Positions 1-9,971 of a DNA stretch of 42,430 bases are shown here, piece after piece. The first letter of the stretch is position 1. Each line of letters opens with the position of its first letter. The translations under genes and the position numbers were made by a program. The notes beneath the pieces are model-generated. The model did no database searches. It saw nothing but the letters and a program-made list of their open reading frames with translations, and was not told where the DNA came from. The stretch is from contig JAHJDH010000024.1 in NCBI GenBank assembly GCA_018812625.1, positions 1 through 42,430 of the forward strand, in the 5' to 3' direction. Source of the stretch: Microcaldota archaeon. GTDB lineage: Archaea > Micrarchaeota > Micrarchaeia > Anstonellales > Bilamarchaeaceae.

Positions 1-1020
1 AGAGTGGTTGATGCGCCTGTTCCTGCAGTTGTTCCAAGAGTGCTTGATGCTGCAAGATCTGTCTCAGCTGCACTTGAGTCTATTCAGGATATCATTACTT
101 ATAGTTTAGATGAAGTTGAGCCAAGAATAGTGCTCTCAGAGGCTTATTCTCATGAAGCTCCACAGTTGATCCTGGCATCAGCTGAAGATGCCAGATCCCA
201 TAGCAGAGGAATGGCAGATGCACACGCTGCTATTCTCGCTGAGCGCGGGCCTGCTCCAACAGCACGTTCACGAGCTCTTGCGGTGCGTTCTGTTGATGCA
301 GATCTTGCAGAAGCAAATGCGCAATTATCTAGAGAAATCTCAGAAACATGGATAACAGAATCCTACTTAGGTTCATCTCTTGGAGGGAGATTTGAAAGAA
401 CTCCTCCGATTTTAACTACCGAACCTCCAGAATTCTTTGATCTTACAGACGATGCATTTTCCTATCGTGATTCAAGAGGCCTTTATTTTCGTGGCACAAG
501 TCATGTTGTGATAAGCTCTGAAGAGCATGATGAGTCTGACCGAAGAGTGCTGATTGCTCATGAACAATTGCATTATGCTGCATGGCTCGGTGGCGGGCGC
601 AGCATAAGGTGGTCTAGAGAAGAAGGAAGGGAAACTGTTCTTGGCTATGTGAGCTGGCTCCATGAAGGCCTTACTGAATTACATGCTCAGCAGCTTACTC
701 GGGAGCATGGACATGTTCCAACCAGGATTGGTTATCTGCTAGAAACTGCTGTCAGCTCTTACCTTCAGAGGCTTGTTGGCCCAAGAAGGCTTAGAGAAGC
801 TTATTTATCCGGTGATTTTAGTGAGGTTCGAAGAATGGTCAATGGAAGGCTTGGTGGAGAGACTTTTGATCGGCTTGCCAGAATGGAGAATGGCTATGAA
901 GCCCTGGTATTTCTAAGAAGCCGTCTTGATGCTGCTGGAATTGATTACAATGCATGGCACGATCCGTTATCAGATGTACAGCTTGTTTCTGTGGAATCTG
1001 AAGGCCGAACTGGAAATTAG
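1..1020 (+). CDS. Putative zincin-like metalloprotease (peptidase-MA-like), 5' end probably outside window
   Basis: Open frame runs to the window edge; HEQLH (HExxH) in LIAHEQLHYAA, followed downstream by WLHEGLTELHA resembling the gluzincin 'EGL.E' motif. Confidence 0.5.
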   Translation, partial: RVVDAPVPAVVPRVLDAARSVSAALESIQDIITYSLDEVEPRIVLSEAYSHEAPQLILASAEDARSHSRGMADAHAAILAERGPAPTARSRALAVRSVDADLAEANAQLSREISETWITESYLGSSLGGRFERTPPILTTEPPEFFDLTDDAFSYRDSRGLYFRGTSHVVISSEEHDESDRRVLIAHEQLHYAAWLGGGRSIRWSREEGRETVLGYVSWLHEGLTELHAQQLTREHGHVPTRIGYLLETAVSSYLQRLVGPRRLREAYLSGDFSEVRRMVNGRLGGETFDRLARMENGYEALVFLRSRLDAAGIDYNAWHDPLSDVQLVSVESEGRTGN

Positions 1021-1028
1021 GTGATGTT

Positions 1029-1268
1029 ATGGAAATTCATGAGACTGAAGAATATGGATCTGCTCTGATAAAAGTAAAATCCTGGAAGGAAAAAATTGAA
1101 AAATCCGACAGGGTTGGCCTATTCCGGATTCTTGATGAAAAGAAAATATTCTTTGCAAATATGAAGAAAACAAATCCCAACCTCTATTCAATATTCCAGA
1201 TAAATGACAAAGAAATCAGCGAAAGTGTAGCTGAAAAGCTATCTGCAGCCAAAATTACCATCGACTGA
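1029..1268 (+). CDS. Hypothetical protein, 79 aa
   Basis: ATG ORF directly downstream of the previous gene; no recognised motif. Confidence 0.5.
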   Translation: MEIHETEEYGSALIKVKSWKEKIEKSDRVGLFRILDEKKIFFANMKKTNPNLYSIFQINDKEISESVAEKLSAAKITID

Positions 1269-1309
1269 ACACATAAAAAAGTATGCTGTTAATCTAAAAG
1301 TGTTTATCT

Positions 1310-2221
1310 ATGCTGACCAGAGCAATTAGAAATCTCGGGAACTTTCTGTTCCTAAATATCCTAAATCGATGGGTTGCAGGAGCTAAGGCCGAGGATGCTA
1401 TTACCTACTGCCAGAGCCTGAAAACACCGTGCGTCATTCATTACCTTGGAGAATCACATACAGAAATTTCCCATGTGATGGATGCTGTTAAGGAATACAA
1501 ACATCTGATTGATCTTATTTCAAAGAATAAACTCAAGGCACAAATCAGCATCAAACCAACTCAATTTGGCTTTAATGTTCTTGAAAAAGAAGATTCAGAA
1601 AAATTCTGTTCTCATCAGATGCTTGAAGTCATAAAACATGCATCATCTAAAAAAATCCAAACCTGGCTTGATATGGAATATTCAGAAGTAACTGATTTTA
1701 CAATTCGTTTTTATCGCCGTTTTGCATCTAAATACAAGCTTGGAATCACGCTTCAGGCAAATCTCAAAAGAACTGAGAAAGACCTTCTTGATCTGGCCAA
1801 ATTCTCACAAAAAACAAATGTCAAGGTCCGTTTGGTAAAAGGAGCATATCCTGAAAATGATGAACTTGTTTTATCTGATTCACATGAAATCCACGTAAAA
1901 TATCTTGGCTTGATATCTCTTGCATTTGAGCAGACTACCAAAGATTTTGGGATCGTTGTTGCGTCTCACCATACTCAGGCACTTGAACTTGCACAAACTC
2001 TTCAGAAAACACATAAGAAAAAGTTTTTTGGGCTTGAGATACTTAAGGGAGTAATTCCAAATTATTCTAGCGAACTTAGGAAAAAGGGGGTGCTATTGAT
2101 TGAATATGTTCCTTATGGGGAGCATGTGTTTGCGTATTCCATAAGAAGAGCAGATAAAAAATATACCAATTCTATATTTCTTGTTCCTTTCTTTGATGCA
2201 TACAAGAAACTTTACAAGTGA
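1310..2221 (+). CDS. Proline dehydrogenase family protein
   Basis: PRODH signatures VRLVKGAYPE, VVASHHTQAL, FGLEILKGV, YVPYGEHVFAYSIRRA. Confidence 0.85.
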   Translation: MLTRAIRNLGNFLFLNILNRWVAGAKAEDAITYCQSLKTPCVIHYLGESHTEISHVMDAVKEYKHLIDLISKNKLKAQISIKPTQFGFNVLEKEDSEKFCSHQMLEVIKHASSKKIQTWLDMEYSEVTDFTIRFYRRFASKYKLGITLQANLKRTEKDLLDLAKFSQKTNVKVRLVKGAYPENDELVLSDSHEIHVKYLGLISLAFEQTTKDFGIVVASHHTQALELAQTLQKTHKKKFFGLEILKGVIPNYSSELRKKGVLLIEYVPYGEHVFAYSIRRADKKYTNSIFLVPFFDAYKKLYK

Positions 2222-2227
2222 TGAATT

Positions 2228-3019
2228 ATGAAAAACTACAAGCCTCTTGATCGTCAATACGATTATGTCAGTTCTCAAAGCAAGTTAATGTTTTCACAGG
2301 AGTGCGAGCTTCTAGAGGATCTTATTGCATTTTCCTTTGCAAGATATTTCCATCTTAATAAGGACGGGCTTAGTGATCTGGAACAAGAGCTTGCAGCTCT
2401 TTTTTACAGAAATTGCATTTATATTTCTGCAACTTATCGTCTTGTTACTAGCGGGCTTCTGGATCCTGCTGGAAATAATCTTCGAACTGTTTTTGAGACT
2501 ATTATCTGGCAATATGCATACAAGTGTGAGCTAGAAATTTTTGAAAATCAGAGAGAGATGAACCAGCTTGAAGAGCAAAAACTTGCTAATGAATGGTCTG
2601 GCACCAAAGAACGAAAACTTCAGAATCTGCGAAGAAAATATAGCTTCCAGAAAATGATGAAAAACATGTACTCAAAAGAAACATATGAGAATTTTTTCTT
2701 TAATCAATACTGGATTTTATCTCAAAAATCCCATGCAAGTGTATTTGGTGTAAACAATAATACTCCGTCAATGGAAGGAAAGACCACTTTAGAAAAGAAT
2801 CCAAAAGAACTTCAAAAAAATCTATCTGCTTCACTGTATTTTTGTGCAGAGAGCCTGATTTGCTTTCTCAACTGCTTTTCCAAAAGGCTTACCCAAGCGG
2901 AAATTGATCTTTCTTTGAAAAAACTCAATCAGGTAAATCAGATTATTTCGCCAACTGCCGGGCTTGCCCCTGATAAAAAGAACCTTGAATTCACGATTCA
3001 GTTTCGTGAGATTAATTAA
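2228..3019 (+). CDS. Hypothetical protein, 263 aa (possibly DUF5677-like)
   Basis: Long ORF starting 6 nt after the PRODH gene; helical, 'SHASVFGV'-type motif; weak family resemblance only. Confidence 0.55.
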   Translation: MKNYKPLDRQYDYVSSQSKLMFSQECELLEDLIAFSFARYFHLNKDGLSDLEQELAALFYRNCIYISATYRLVTSGLLDPAGNNLRTVFETIIWQYAYKCELEIFENQREMNQLEEQKLANEWSGTKERKLQNLRRKYSFQKMMKNMYSKETYENFFFNQYWILSQKSHASVFGVNNNTPSMEGKTTLEKNPKELQKNLSASLYFCAESLICFLNCFSKRLTQAEIDLSLKKLNQVNQIISPTAGLAPDKKNLEFTIQFREIN

Positions 3020-3041
3020 CTTATGCCGCCAAAAGGCCATT

Positions 3042-4028
3042 ATGGGCAAGCGAATTCTCATTGTAATCAACGCAGTAGTTTCGCTATTACTTGTTGCGCT
3101 GATTCTGCATTTGGTTGGGTTTGAGAATGTCATTTCTGAGCTTAGCAAGATTAACTTATGGTTTCTTTTTCTAAGTATTGCTTCTCTTTTTGCTATGGAT
3201 TTAGTAATGTCATACAGGATTCAGATTTTACTTAGGGAAGCTGGAGAATCAATCAAATTTTTCAATATTTTAAAATCTCATTTTGTTGGTATTCTCCTAG
3301 CTGACTTTTCTCCATCAAGAACTGGATATTTTGCAACTGCTGCTGCGCTAAAATATAATTATAACGTTCCATCAGACAAGGCACTTCTCTCTATTTTCGG
3401 TCCACAGATTTTTGATTTTGTTTTTAAGGTTGTAACTGGAAGCATTGCAATTCTGTACATATTATTTGTATTTATCGGACCTACAGATGGCTGGATATTG
3501 ATTCTTGGGGCAGTCGTAATCTCTTTGCTAATTGCATTGATGGTACTTATACTGTTTTCTAAGAGATTTCTTCTTTTGTTCTCATTTGTTGAATCGATTC
3601 CAATCATATCCAAGCTATACAAAGTAGTTGTGCGTATGCAGGATAGCTCTCATGTTATAGTGAAAAAAACTCCGCATATAATTGCCTTGATCCTAATAAG
3701 CTGGAACTTCAGGGCTCTATCTTGGTACTTTGCTGCAAAAACAGTTGGCATTAATCTGGAAACTGATTTCCCTGAATTTTTGGCATATTACTTTCTTCAG
3801 CCATTAATTACAATGCTGGAATTCATTCCTTCTCCAACAATTGCCGGTCTTGGATTAAGCGAGGGTGGGGCAACTCTTGTATTTGCTTTGTTCGGAGTTC
3901 TTCCTGCCAAAGCAGCGCTCTTTGCCTTGATTGCAAGGTTCAAAAGTACTCTTCTGCATCTGATTGCGGTTCCAGAGGCGCTCAAAGTTCCAAAAGGAAT
4001 GTCTGGTGACCTTGGACTGGATTCATAA
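3042..4028 (+). CDS. UPF0104 / lysylphosphatidylglycerol synthase transmembrane-like (flippase-like) protein
   Basis: Polytopic membrane protein; conserved FSPSRTGYFATAA and EFIPSPTIAGLGLSEGGATLVF segments typical of the family; start taken at internal ATG 3042. Confidence 0.8.
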   Translation: MGKRILIVINAVVSLLLVALILHLVGFENVISELSKINLWFLFLSIASLFAMDLVMSYRIQILLREAGESIKFFNILKSHFVGILLADFSPSRTGYFATAAALKYNYNVPSDKALLSIFGPQIFDFVFKVVTGSIAILYILFVFIGPTDGWILILGAVVISLLIALMVLILFSKRFLLLFSFVESIPIISKLYKVVVRMQDSSHVIVKKTPHIIALILISWNFRALSWYFAAKTVGINLETDFPEFLAYYFLQPLITMLEFIPSPTIAGLGLSEGGATLVFALFGVLPAKAALFALIARFKSTLLHLIAVPEALKVPKGMSGDLGLDS

Positions 4029-4649
4029 TCTGATCAGGAAACTAGTTCTATAGAGCCTTTTTCCTTCTTCAAGACCAACAAGTTTCCTTGTAATAGTTGC
4101 CTTTACTTTCAGCTCACTTAGAAGAACAATCACTGCCTTTGAGCTTCCGACATAAAGATCAAACCCGCCATGTTTTTCCTCTTCCTTTGTGATAAATGTT
4201 TTATTGCTTAATTTTTTGATGAACATATTTGCATATTTTTCAACTTTCTTTTCAGGGCCTCTTAATTGTACTATTCCTTGGAAATATCCTCCGCTGATTC
4301 TTGAGCAGTACTTGCACAATGTTGTGACCATCTCAAAGAGAATACTTCTTCTTACTGTGGTTTGTTTCCCATCTTTGACTACTGTGAACTCTGCTATGTG
4401 GTTCTCAAGATCAAAATTCCCATACTTAAAATCTCCCCTGCACTTTCCAATTACAAAATCGCTTATTTTTTTATCGCTATAAGCTGTCCATTCTCCGCCA
4501 ATCTTGAGTTTTTCGCATCCTTTACACTGCTCTAGCTTAAGCTTTGTTGGGCATTTGAGTTTGACTGGATAGCAATCGCTGCAGAATGCTTCAATGAATT
4601 CTTTTTCATCACCATGCTTGCCACATTTTGGGCAAATCAAATCAGACAT
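4023..4649 (-). CDS. NMD3-like protein (archaeal homologue of 60S export adaptor)
   Basis: N-terminal paired zinc-binding CxxC motifs (CPKCGKHG..CSDCYPVKLKCP...CKGCEKLKIGGEW) typical of NMD3. Confidence 0.8.
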   Translation of the reverse strand: MSDLICPKCGKHGDEKEFIEAFCSDCYPVKLKCPTKLKLEQCKGCEKLKIGGEWTAYSDKKISDFVIGKCRGDFKYGNFDLENHIAEFTVVKDGKQTTVRRSILFEMVTTLCKYCSRISGGYFQGIVQLRGPEKKVEKYANMFIKKLSNKTFITKEEEKHGGFDLYVGSSKAVIVLLSELKVKATITRKLVGLEEGKRLYRTSFLIRL

Positions 4650-4682
4650 GACTTTAAAAGTGTTGATAATGTATTAAAAGCG

Positions 4683-6434
4683 ATGACAAACATCAACAAG
4701 GCAGTAAGTTTGACTTCTTATCTTATTACCCTTCCAAAATCCCGATATATTGTTGCAGGAATAATAGCTCTTAGTCTGGTTTTTGGAATTTTACTGAACC
4801 TGGAAAAACCCATTGAACAAGCTGCTGCAAACGGGCTGATGGTTTTAGCTCTTCCGGCTCTCATCTCATCACTTGTAGTAAAAATTCTTATTCGGAAAAT
4901 GCCATATCGAAGAATAGCTGCAACTGCTCTTGGAGGAGAGATTGTCTATTCAATTGCCTATGGAATCAGTTTCCTGCTTGTTGGAGTAAATCCACTTTGG
5001 GCTCAATTAGTGATACTTGTTGGCTCTGCTCTTGTTTTTGTTTTATGGTATGTTATTGCGAGATTTGTCTTTATTCTGAAATACAGGTCAATTCTCTTTG
5101 CAATGATCCAGCTTTTGTTCTACTTGTTTTTCCTTGGAAGCAATCATGGTCTTTATTTTGCAGGTGAGCCGTTTATCGATCTTGCAGCCAAGTTCTACAT
5201 ATCCTCATTCGTTCTTCTTGGTGCAATTGCCTTGTTTTTCTTTATTATAAATGCTCCGATGAAAAAGAACTTTGGAATAAGAAGTACTGATGCCCTGTCT
5301 TATTTCTTTGGCCAGTGGCTCTATAATAATAAGGACATGGAAAAAGCGTTTATGCAAGTTGGAGAGCCGGTAAAAACACTGGTTTCTCTAATGGCATTTA
5401 AGAGGAAAAAAGACACTATTTTCTTTGTTACTCCATATGTTCATTTTGGTCCGTTTGGGAACCTTGGCGGAAGTGAATTTTCGCATCTTATCACAAAAGC
5501 AATGGATGAAAAATACAACTCAAGCACATTTGTTTTCCATGGAACTGTAACTCATGATCTAAACCCTGTTTCAACTTCGGAAATGGATAAAATTCTAACA
5601 CTAGTTGACAGCTCTCTAAAATCAGCAGTCTATAAAGATGCAAAAGTTTCTATTTCAACTGGTTCAATGAAAGAATGCCAGGCACAGGCTCTTCGGGTAA
5701 ACAATTCCTCAATGATAAGTCTCTCAAGAGCGCCAGAGCTCACAGAAGATATCAATTTTGGCCTTGGCCTTTCTTTGATGTTTGAAGCTCAAAAGCATGT
5801 AGAAGATGCAATGATAGTAGATCAGCACAATTCTGAGACTGGGGATATTACGAGCTTTGAGCCTGGAAGCCTGGTTGGGTTTGGCTATCTGAATGCCCTT
5901 AAGAATTCTTTAGCAGTTAAAGACTCGAAAAAACCTCTCAAAATCGGAGTTGCAACCAGGAAAATTGATTCTGAAGTTATTGGTGGCGCTGGAATCCGCG
6001 TTGCAGTATTTTCATCTTCTCCGGAATATGTGATTGTTCTAATTGATTCCAATGGAGTTACTCCGAATTTTAAAAATCAAATAGATAAAGAAGTGAAAAA
6101 AATTGGCAAATCCCTTGGAAGGGAATTTATTGTCGGAGTCTTTACTACTGATACTCACCAGACTAATATGGTCAAGGGAGTACTGAACCCTCTTGATACT
6201 GAGAAGTCTCTTATTCTTGCTATTAACAGCGCATGCAAGGAAGCAATTGAGGATATGCAAAGTGCAAAATTCTTCTCAGATACAGAGTGGCTTGATATTA
6301 ATGTTATTGGAGCAAAACAGTCTATTGAGCTTATTTCGACAGTCAATTCAATAGTTGCTGTTGCAAAAATTACCCTGCCGCTTATTTTGCTTGGTGCAAT
6401 TCTGCTTCTGATTGCAATTGCAACCAAGCTGTAG
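4683..6434 (+). CDS. DUF2070 family membrane protein
   Basis: Multi-TM N-terminus, large soluble domain (PYVHFGPFGNLGGSEFSHLI, VFHGTVTHDLNPVS), C-terminal TM; characteristic archaeal DUF2070 layout. Confidence 0.85.
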   Translation: MTNINKAVSLTSYLITLPKSRYIVAGIIALSLVFGILLNLEKPIEQAAANGLMVLALPALISSLVVKILIRKMPYRRIAATALGGEIVYSIAYGISFLLVGVNPLWAQLVILVGSALVFVLWYVIARFVFILKYRSILFAMIQLLFYLFFLGSNHGLYFAGEPFIDLAAKFYISSFVLLGAIALFFFIINAPMKKNFGIRSTDALSYFFGQWLYNNKDMEKAFMQVGEPVKTLVSLMAFKRKKDTIFFVTPYVHFGPFGNLGGSEFSHLITKAMDEKYNSSTFVFHGTVTHDLNPVSTSEMDKILTLVDSSLKSAVYKDAKVSISTGSMKECQAQALRVNNSSMISLSRAPELTEDINFGLGLSLMFEAQKHVEDAMIVDQHNSETGDITSFEPGSLVGFGYLNALKNSLAVKDSKKPLKIGVATRKIDSEVIGGAGIRVAVFSSSPEYVIVLIDSNGVTPNFKNQIDKEVKKIGKSLGREFIVGVFTTDTHQTNMVKGVLNPLDTEKSLILAINSACKEAIEDMQSAKFFSDTEWLDINVIGAKQSIELISTVNSIVAVAKITLPLILLGAILLLIAIATKL

Positions 6435-6510
6435 CTTCAATATATTTATATTATTTTCCTAGTATTACCACTATGTTTCTGATTAATCAGACTTATTCAT
6501 AGGTGTTTAT

Positions 6511-6696
6511 ATGACTCAACAACCAGTCCAAAGACTTTATCACGAGGTAAATCGACTCCGCAAAAAAGAAGGGCTTGAACCGATTAGCTTGCTTCATTTA
6601 GCGCACAAAGTATCCAGATTCCATACTGATCAAAATCAAAGAGTAGCAAAAGCACTGGATAATCTTGGAATGGCTGTTTTGCCAATCAAAAAGTAG
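6511..6696 (+). CDS. Small hypothetical protein, 61 aa
   Basis: ORF in a clear intergenic slot; charged/helical. Confidence 0.4.
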   Translation: MTQQPVQRLYHEVNRLRKKEGLEPISLLHLAHKVSRFHTDQNQRVAKALDNLGMAVLPIKK

Positions 6697-7899
6697 CTAT
6701 TCTTCAGAGCAGAACTCTTCAAGAGCATCAATTACTGCATCTCTTGCCAGGTCATCTCTTTGCTGGTCCGCCCGAGCAAATACCCAATCGAGAAGCTCTC
6801 TTTTTATCAAAACCCTATACAATCCAGAATCAGTCTTGTTTAATTCTCCTCTTCCACTTATTTCCTTTTCTCTAATTAATTTCATTGCAAATTCAATAAT
6901 CTTCTCATCACTCATTTTACTCCAAGGCCTTTTTTTCCCCTGTTTCTCCTCAAACCCAACATTACCCAGCAATCCTCTTTTCCACAAAACCTTGTACAAT
7001 CCAGGATCAACCTTCTCCAATTCATGCCTTCCAGTTATATCCTTCTCTCCTATCAAGTTCCTTGCAAATTCAACAATTTCATCATCATTCATATTCTCCC
7101 AAGACCTTTTCTTTCTGTGTTTCTCCTCAAATCCAACTTCGTCAAGTAGTATTCTTCTTCTCAAAACACCATACAACCCTGAATCAGCCTTCTCCAATTC
7201 TTTCCTTCCACTTATCACTTTCTCTTCCATCACATTCCTTGTAAACTCAACAAGTTCCTCATCACTCATGCCTATCCAGGATCTTTGTTTCTCTTCAAAA
7301 CCAATCTTACCAATCAATCCCCTATTTTTCAAAACATAATGCAATCTGGGATCAGCCTTCTCCAATTCTCCATTTCCACTTATCGCTCCTTCTTCCATTA
7401 TTTTTTGTGCAAACTCAATAAGTTCTTCATCGCCCATACACTTCCAAGATCTTTGTTTCTCCTCAAAATTAACAACTTCAACCAACTTTCTTTTCTTCAA
7501 AATCTTATGCAATCCTGGATATGCTTTTCTGAACTCAAATTTTGTCTTTATCCCTTTCTCTTCCATTATCGTTCTTGTGTATTCAACAAGTTCTTCATCA
7601 CGCATACATGCCCAAGATTTTCGTTTTACTTGTTTCTCCTCAAATCTAACCTTATCGAGTAATTTTCTTCTTCTCAAAATACTATACAATCCAGAATCAG
7701 AATCATACAATTCCTGCTTTCCGGTGATCTTCTTTTCTCTCATCACTTTTCTTGCAAATTCAACAATCTGTATATCTGTCATTTTTCTCCATAACCTTCC
7801 CCTAAAATCAGTGGGGATGTTAGACTGCAAGCCTTCAGCTAAAGGTTCTTTCTTAGAAGTCTTTGCTTTTTTTGCCGGAGGCCTTTGCAGTTTTCTCAT
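6697..7899 (-). CDS. Tandem-repeat protein, six ~56-59 aa repeats, unknown function
   Basis: Six repeats of consensus W..M.DEE(L/I)VEFAR.(I/V)M.EK.I.GR.EL.K.D.GLY.VL.KR.LLD.VGFEEK. Confidence 0.8.
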   Translation of the reverse strand: MRKLQRPPAKKAKTSKKEPLAEGLQSNIPTDFRGRLWRKMTDIQIVEFARKVMREKKITGKQELYDSDSGLYSILRRRKLLDKVRFEEKQVKRKSWACMRDEELVEYTRTIMEEKGIKTKFEFRKAYPGLHKILKKRKLVEVVNFEEKQRSWKCMGDEELIEFAQKIMEEGAISGNGELEKADPRLHYVLKNRGLIGKIGFEEKQRSWIGMSDEELVEFTRNVMEEKVISGRKELEKADSGLYGVLRRRILLDEVGFEEKHRKKRSWENMNDDEIVEFARNLIGEKDITGRHELEKVDPGLYKVLWKRGLLGNVGFEEKQGKKRPWSKMSDEKIIEFAMKLIREKEISGRGELNKTDSGLYRVLIKRELLDWVFARADQQRDDLARDAVIDALEEFCSEE

Positions 7900-7919
7900 A
7901 GGATTCGCTCATCCGGCCT

Positions 7920-8204
7920 TCATTTTCTTCCTGCGTTATCCTCGAATCCCAATTCGCAATCTGCTCCCTTTCTTCTCAAAGCCTCGTATAGTAATGGATC
8001 ATGTTTGTGCAATTGTATTCTCCGAGTTATTCCTTCTTTTTCCATCACTTCAATTGCATAATCAACAATTTGCCTATAGCTTATCTGCTCCAGCAATATC
8101 CTTCTCCTGGACAAAGGATTCTCAGTCTGCGATCCTTGGTTTAGGGGATCTTCAATAATCATAGTTGGTTTTGCCTTTCCTTTATCTTTGGATATATGTT
8201 TCAT
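7920..8204 (-). CDS. Single-repeat paralogue of the downstream tandem-repeat protein
   Basis: ISYRQIVDYAIEVMEKEGITRRIQLHKHDPLLYEALRRKG...LGFED matches the repeat consensus of 6697-7899; same strand, 20 nt gap. Confidence 0.7.
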   Translation of the reverse strand: MKHISKDKGKAKPTMIIEDPLNQGSQTENPLSRRRILLEQISYRQIVDYAIEVMEKEGITRRIQLHKHDPLLYEALRRKGADCELGFEDNAGRK

Positions 8205-8342
8205 TCTGGTCTGCCTCCTAAATTGCCATGATAATGTAATAACTACAACAAAACTAGTTAATTAAATCTACTTCTGGATTTTATGCAAAACATGAGAAAA
8301 ATTAGTAAAAACCTCGGCTATTGATTATTATCGAGGTTAATA

Positions 8343-8804
8343 TTAGTATGTTTTCCCAATTTTTCTTTTCCATTCCTTGAGAAGCTCAACACATTCTGCT
8401 CTCATGAAATCCCCTCTGATCTTAACTTTTGATTTTCCCTGTTTTTTCATCATCTTGCAGCTTATTGTAAGCTCTGAAAACCCAAGTTTTTTCACATCGG
8501 AAATAGTCGTTCCATAAACAATTGCACCAATTCTTGCCCAGTGGATTGCTGAAAAGCACATTGGACAAGGTTCAGTAGTCGAATAGATCGCGCAGCCAGA
8601 AAGGTCAAAAGTCCCTAATTTTTTGCATGCCTTTCTAATTGCATTGATCTCAGCATGGTTTGTAGAATCCTGCTTTTCAAAAACAGTATTGTGGCTGGCT
8701 GCAACTACTTTCCCATTTTTCACAATGCATGCTCCAAACGGAGAATTTCCCTTTGTAAATCCTTTCTGTGCAATTTTGATTGCATTTCTCATAAATTCCT
8801 TCAT
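8343..8804 (-). CDS. Cytidine/deoxycytidylate deaminase family protein (guanine deaminase-like)
   Basis: Zinc motifs HAEINAIRKA and TEPCPMCFSAIHWARI. Confidence 0.9.
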   Translation of the reverse strand: MKEFMRNAIKIAQKGFTKGNSPFGACIVKNGKVVAASHNTVFEKQDSTNHAEINAIRKACKKLGTFDLSGCAIYSTTEPCPMCFSAIHWARIGAIVYGTTISDVKKLGFSELTISCKMMKKQGKSKVKIRGDFMRAECVELLKEWKRKIGKTY

Positions 8805-9634
8805 GCTCCAAGCACCATCCTAAGTATGTCCCGGATTCCAGGCGCAAAGCCCATAATCATCAAAACAAGCGCAATGAAATATTTGTCTTCCTGATCCATT
8901 TTTTCTTCGCGAAGAACATGTATTGCTGCAAATGCAATAGCGCATTTAACTAAATAAAACACAAAAAATGTCCCTCCGAAATTTCCAATTGCAGCAGAGA
9001 AAACATGCTGTTCAAAATACTGGATTCCTGAAATCTTTGAGAAAAAATCTATTACAAAAAATGTTGCTGCCCCATCAAGAGCCTGGCCTGCAACAACGGC
9101 TGTATATATCTTGTCTTTGCAATATCTATATGCAATATATGCTGGAATAGCTGCAAGTATGAATATTGGAAGCGAATAAACCAGGTATTCCATAAATGGA
9201 AGAAGCAATAAGAAATGCGGAAGCCAGAGTCCAATACCAACCCATGCAAGAAGATCCATTCTTTTTATTCTGTAAAGTATTGCCATTGATATGAAAAGCA
9301 GCCCTGCAGTAACCAGGTAAATTCCAGGACTTACTGTGAGGTATCCATAAGCATAAATTCCGCTATCAAGCACAAATTCGTGAATTGGGGAGACTGCCTG
9401 GAAAACATTATTGTCAATTGCATCAGTCAGGCTGCGAAGAGTTGAGCCTAGCAAAACAAATGCAAGTATGCTTTTGACGAAATTCTCGTCTATTGCAATT
9501 TTTCCTTTGAGAACTCTGCTAATTAGATAAACCGATCCAATGGCAATTATTGCATAAACCAGGGTGTTTACCACATTATACCCTGTTTTACTCCAAATTG
9601 GATCAATAAAGTAATCAGTTATAAAATTTTCCAT
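8801..9634 (-). CDS. DUF63 family membrane protein
   Basis: Polytopic; N-terminal FITDYFIDPIWSKTGYNVVNTLVYA is typical of archaeal DUF63. Confidence 0.85.
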   Translation of the reverse strand: MENFITDYFIDPIWSKTGYNVVNTLVYAIIAIGSVYLISRVLKGKIAIDENFVKSILAFVLLGSTLRSLTDAIDNNVFQAVSPIHEFVLDSGIYAYGYLTVSPGIYLVTAGLLFISMAILYRIKRMDLLAWVGIGLWLPHFLLLLPFMEYLVYSLPIFILAAIPAYIAYRYCKDKIYTAVVAGQALDGAATFFVIDFFSKISGIQYFEQHVFSAAIGNFGGTFFVFYLVKCAIAFAAIHVLREEKMDQEDKYFIALVLMIMGFAPGIRDILRMVLGA

Positions 9635-9646
9635 CGTACCATCTGC

Positions 9647-9946
9647 ATGGACAATAGGCGCAAGAAAGTTATTAAATCAAGTGTCCGCTCTTCTGTAACT
9701 GATTTGGTGCGCATGGCCCAAAAGACATATAGTTCGAAGAATGCGACCAGATCGTCTAGATACATCAAGATGGCACTGGATTTAATCAAAAAACACAAGG
9801 TGCGCCTTCCAAAAGAACTCAAAAACAGTTTTTGTAAAAAATGCTGCATAGTATGGATTCCAGGCAAGACAATCAATGTCACTTATGACAAAAAGAACGA
9901 ATGCCTTCGGATCAAGTGCCAATGCGGACATTCAAAAAGGCTTTAA
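9647..9946 (+). CDS. rnp4: Ribonuclease P protein component 4 (Rpr2/Rpp21 family)
   Basis: R.A...Y...NATRSSRYI..AL.L..KHKVRLPKELKNSFCKKC...CQCGH: Rpr2 zinc-ribbon layout. Confidence 0.9.
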   Translation: MDNRRKKVIKSSVRSSVTDLVRMAQKTYSSKNATRSSRYIKMALDLIKKHKVRLPKELKNSFCKKCCIVWIPGKTINVTYDKKNECLRIKCQCGHSKRL

Positions 9947-9971
9947 ATAGCTCTTCGCACAAGGTTAGTTT

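Noticed and set aside
4-1020. A GTG start at position 4 for the first gene
   Set aside because: The frame remains open to the window edge, so the true start is more likely upstream; treated as a partial CDS.
6665-8158. Several + strand ORFs (224, 125, 193 aa) over the repeat protein
   Set aside because: Phe/Ser/Leu-rich shadows of the minus-strand repeat protein; the conserved 56-59 aa repeat exists only in the minus frame.
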